Source: Desulfuromonadales bacterium (GTDB lineage Bacteria; Desulfobacterota; Desulfuromonadia; Geobacterales; Pseudopelobacteraceae). From it: a stretch of 51,635 nt of DNA. The translations under genes were made by a program, and so were the position numbers. The notes under the pieces were generated by a model. The model saw only the letters and a program-made list of their open reading frames with translations, ran no database searches and had not been told where the DNA came from. The stretch spans positions 1-51,635 of the forward strand of contig DUZS01000027.1 of NCBI GenBank assembly GCA_013349405.1, given 5' to 3'. Positions 49,687-51,635 of the stretch are shown here, piece by piece (position 1 is the stretch's first letter; every line of letters starts with the position of its first letter).

Positions 49687-50358
49687 ATGAATGAGACTAC
49701 CTTACTGGAAAGGCTATCCCGGCTTGGTTTACCTCTTATGGAGACCAGCAAGGATTTCGACGTGAACATGACGCTCGCAGAGGTCGTAAAAAGTAAGGAA
49801 ACCCGGTTATGGGAAGGGTTTCCGGTACTACTGGTTAATTCCGCCAAGGATTATCGTTTCGATTATTTCCACGTTATGGATAATCTTACCGTAACAGAGG
49901 AAAAGGAGAATTTCAAATCACTATTGCTCCTGTCGCTGGCCCTCTACGAGCACTACCATGTTTCATACTTCTGGACGAAACAGCTTATTGACCAATTCAC
50001 CGATCAGGAAAAATCACAGTTCAAAAAATTAAAAGGATTTCTGGCACAAAACGATCATTTTGATTTATACGGTACACAGTTCCAGGCAGCACGACTCAAG
50101 GGGATGTTTGATCTTTACTTTGAGAAGGAATCGGGAAAAAGCAAACAACGGAACGACAAGTATGCAGAGTTATCGCTTGAGTTTGCCTTGTCGCAGCTCT
50201 TTTCTCCCAAACAAAAAGAACTCTTCAAAAAAAAGTTGGATGGGCAGTCACTGTCAAAGACCGAAAAAGAATATTATTCCCGAGCGGTAAAGAAAAAGGT
50301 CGCATCTTTGGCCAATCCTGAACTGCATCGTCTGGCGCAGAAATTAATGCAGTATTGA
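49687..50358 (+). CDS. Hypothetical partner of the nucleotidyltransferase
   Basis: 223 residues, start 4 bp after the preceding stop. Helical, soluble and charged: TLLERLSRLGLPLMETSKDFDVNMTLAEVV, FPVLLVNSAKDYRF, and a Lys-rich C-terminus SLSKTEKEYYSRAVKKKVASLANPELHRLAQKLM. I know no function; such two-gene pairs of a nucleotidyltransferase and a helical partner suggest a toxin-antitoxin-like module. The gene is intact although its partner is truncated. Confidence 0.6.
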   Translation: MNETTLLERLSRLGLPLMETSKDFDVNMTLAEVVKSKETRLWEGFPVLLVNSAKDYRFDYFHVMDNLTVTEEKENFKSLLLLSLALYEHYHVSYFWTKQLIDQFTDQEKSQFKKLKGFLAQNDHFDLYGTQFQAARLKGMFDLYFEKESGKSKQRNDKYAELSLEFALSQLFSPKQKELFKKKLDGQSLSKTEKEYYSRAVKKKVASLANPELHRLAQKLMQY

Positions 50359-51227
50359 ACTGATTGATGCGGCGCAACGATACTGTGATAGTCCCGGTGA
50401 GCAATAGCATTGACGATAGCTTCGCCCACTGCATCGGGAGGGAGTTCATAGGTCGCAGGCGCAGTAATGCTGACATCCCTGACGCCGACAGCGCGGTCAA
50501 TCCGGTCGAGAACAAAATCGCGGGCAAGGTTTGTCTGCTCGAAAAGATCACCACCATAGACCTGCATAGAAACAAATGGGCGCCGATATTCCGTGCCACG
50601 ACAATGCATGCACTTGACTTCAGCAGTCCGGTGGAATTTCTGCGGATTGCTGCCGAAGAGCATGATCGCTGCATTGGTCGGCTTATGGTCATGAACAAGG
50701 TTAAGGTGGGTCAGCAGCGCCGGGGTGCTGGTGTTTGATTTCAACGAAAATCCGCGTTCGCGGCGGGCGGTATCCAGAAACCATTCCACCCGTTTGCGGG
50801 ATATTTCTTTCATGGTTGCCTGCTCACAGGGAGATGTGTCGAAGGGGGGCACCCGCAGCGCACCGCTGGTGTCGAGATAGTCCACGAGACTTGCATAGAC
50901 CTCGGCAGTCAGAGCGCTGGCATCTTCAATACGGCGGCGGATCAACTCATTGCTCGCCTTACTGACAAGCTGCCGCATCTTTGGATGACGCTGTTTTTCA
51001 TCGGAACCCCAGACATACACCAGACGGAGTTTACCATGACGACCAGCATGATCATATTCACGCTCTGTCGGAGAAACACCGCCTGCATCCTCAAAACCGT
51101 ACTCATTGCCGAAGATGCCCAGATAGATGTCGCACCGCTCAACCTCTTCCAGATAGACCGTGTCTGATCCAACGATCATTGACGCATTTGAGCGCTTACG
51201 GAAAAATAGAAAACAGGCGGCATTCAC
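50274..51227 (-). pseudogene. DUF4062 / AlbA-type ATP-binding protein, truncated at both ends
   Basis: The recognisable part spans about 50382-51170. It begins inside a DUF4062 domain (TVYLEEVERCDIYLGIFGNEYG, SPTEREYDHA), continues with LTHLNLVHDHKPTNAAIMLFG (AlbA_2/schlafen-like) and APATYELPPDAVGEAIVNAIAHRDY (RecG-like ATP-binding start), and then breaks off into unrelated sequence antisense to the gene at 49687. The N-terminal end of the DUF4062 domain is also missing. Confidence 0.65.
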
Positions 51228-51444
51228 ACATGAGGCATTGAAGTATTTTTTTTCAACTGAAAAGGGCGGACATGTGCTTCTGCTTATGGAGGGGAATTCT
51301 TCAAGCCAACCATTTACAACCGTCTCCTTGTCAACCGAAAGTCAATATATCGAAAAACCAACAGATAAAATATTCGCCGATAGCAATTCTGTTTTCATTC
51401 AGCAAAGCGATAGCAGCACTGTGTTGGACTGCATCATGAAGTAG
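51160..51444 (+). CDS. Unidentified reading frame, probably a fragment
   Basis: 94 codons from ATG, but the first dozen lie inside the DUF4062 relic on the other strand. From about residue 13 (LRKNRKQAAFTHEALKYFFS) it may be a real C-terminal part of another protein. No ribosome site or family is recognised. Confidence 0.3.
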   Translation: MSDPTIIDAFERLRKNRKQAAFTHEALKYFFSTEKGGHVLLLMEGNSSSQPFTTVSLSTESQYIEKPTDKIFADSNSVFIQQSDSSTVLDCIMK

Positions 51445-51478
51445 TTTTCCGCTTCAAACTGAGTAACAATAATTATAT

Positions 51479-51508
51479 TTGACAAAATGTCATTGTTGTG
51501 TAAATAAT
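51479..51508 (+). promoter_or_regulatory. Sigma-70-type promoter for the HipB-like gene at the right edge
   Basis: TTGACA at 51479-51484 and an AT-rich -10 (AATAAT, 51503-51508) with an 18-bp spacer, 10 bp before the start codon. Confidence 0.5.
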
Positions 51509-51518
51509 AATTACCATT

Positions 51519-51635
51519 ATGAATAAAAGAACCGTTACTATTTATCCATCCTCAGCGAAAGAACTGGAAGCTCTGGGGCAGCGACTCAGGGATGCCCGGC
51601 TTCGCCGACGTTTTTCCATGGAGACGGTCTGTGTT
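51519..51635 (+). CDS. HipB-like XRE antitoxin, N-terminal part (runs off the right edge)
   Basis: 39 codons are inside the window. MNKRTVTIYPSSAKELEALG is followed by QRLRDARLRRRFSMETVC, the first two helices of an XRE helix-turn-helix as in HipB-type antitoxins that precede hipA. The right continuation probably holds the toxin kinase. Confidence 0.6.
   Translation, partial: MNKRTVTIYPSSAKELEALGQRLRDARLRRRFSMETVCV

Overview
The window reads like a stretch of chromosome from a Geobacter-type bacterium (Desulfuromonadota, Geobacterales): roughly half G+C, long minus-strand operons, phoB-phoR-pst order, ppk1-phoU-speA linkage, DUF4143 ATPases and small cysteine-rich proteins. The placement comes from gene content and style, not from a marker gene. 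No rRNA or tRNA gene was seen.

The dominant theme is phosphate. From the left edge to about 48.4 kb the window looks like a phosphate-starvation (Pho) island. At the left are the start of pstS and the PhoR/PhoB two-component system. The rest holds PhoU, two polyphosphate kinases, an exopolyphosphatase, a SixA phosphohistidine phosphatase, a PhoX-type phosphatase lipoprotein, a metallophosphoesterase lipoprotein, a PsiE-like membrane protein and biosynthetic arginine decarboxylase. Upstream of about fifteen transcription units I read the same signal by eye: 7-bp half-sites close to TGTnACn repeated with a period of exactly 11 bp, the geometry of PhoB boxes. This ties otherwise unrelated genes, including several tiny unannotated-looking ones, to one regulon.

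Layout: 0-2.8 kb pstS/phoR/phoB (minus strand). 3.0-6.5 kb small zinc-ribbon proteins, an RMD1/DUF155 protein, a Lys-rich protein and a CorA-like transporter. 6.5-8.5 kb alpha/beta hydrolase and M28 peptidase, probably one operon with the CorA gene. 8.7-10.9 kb a DUF4143 ATPase, a transposase relic and a DUF4337 protein. 10.9-17.3 kb a cAMP-receptor-like domain protein and a tightly packed operon of an 814-residue protein of unknown function, a phosphatidylserine decarboxylase, an Lgt-like membrane protein, a DUF2062 protein and a zinc phospholipase C-like protein. I think this last operon is a candidate undescribed Pho-controlled membrane-lipid system. 17.5-19.3 kb a small protein, a ParA/ribbon-helix-helix pair and a 35-residue membrane protein. 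19.3-22.0 kb housekeeping-like enzymes and a MITE-like element. 22.3-28.3 kb the ppk1-phoU-speA-psiE operon bracketed by two small genes with near-identical Pho promoters. 28.4-35.3 kb secreted phosphatases, a second DUF4143 ATPase and a Sel1-repeat protein. 35.3-39.7 kb a PHP/glycosyltransferase protein and the second ppk1. 39.7-40.7 kb a VapBC-like module between two group II intron-end relics. 40.8-45.6 kb sixA-ppx-c-di-GMP protein operon. 45.7-48.4 kb a GH3-family ligase with a partner hydrolase.

The last 3 kb (48.6-51.6 kb) is different: a mosaic of truncated and frameshifted genes (HipB-like antitoxin, nucleotidyltransferase, DUF4062/AlbA-type protein), direct repeats and the beginning of another HipB-like gene. 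It looks like a decayed accessory region next to the Pho island.

The inferred programme is this. When phosphate falls, PhoB would switch on uptake, extracellular phosphate release, polyphosphate turnover and, by inference, phospholipid breakdown and replacement by glycolipid.
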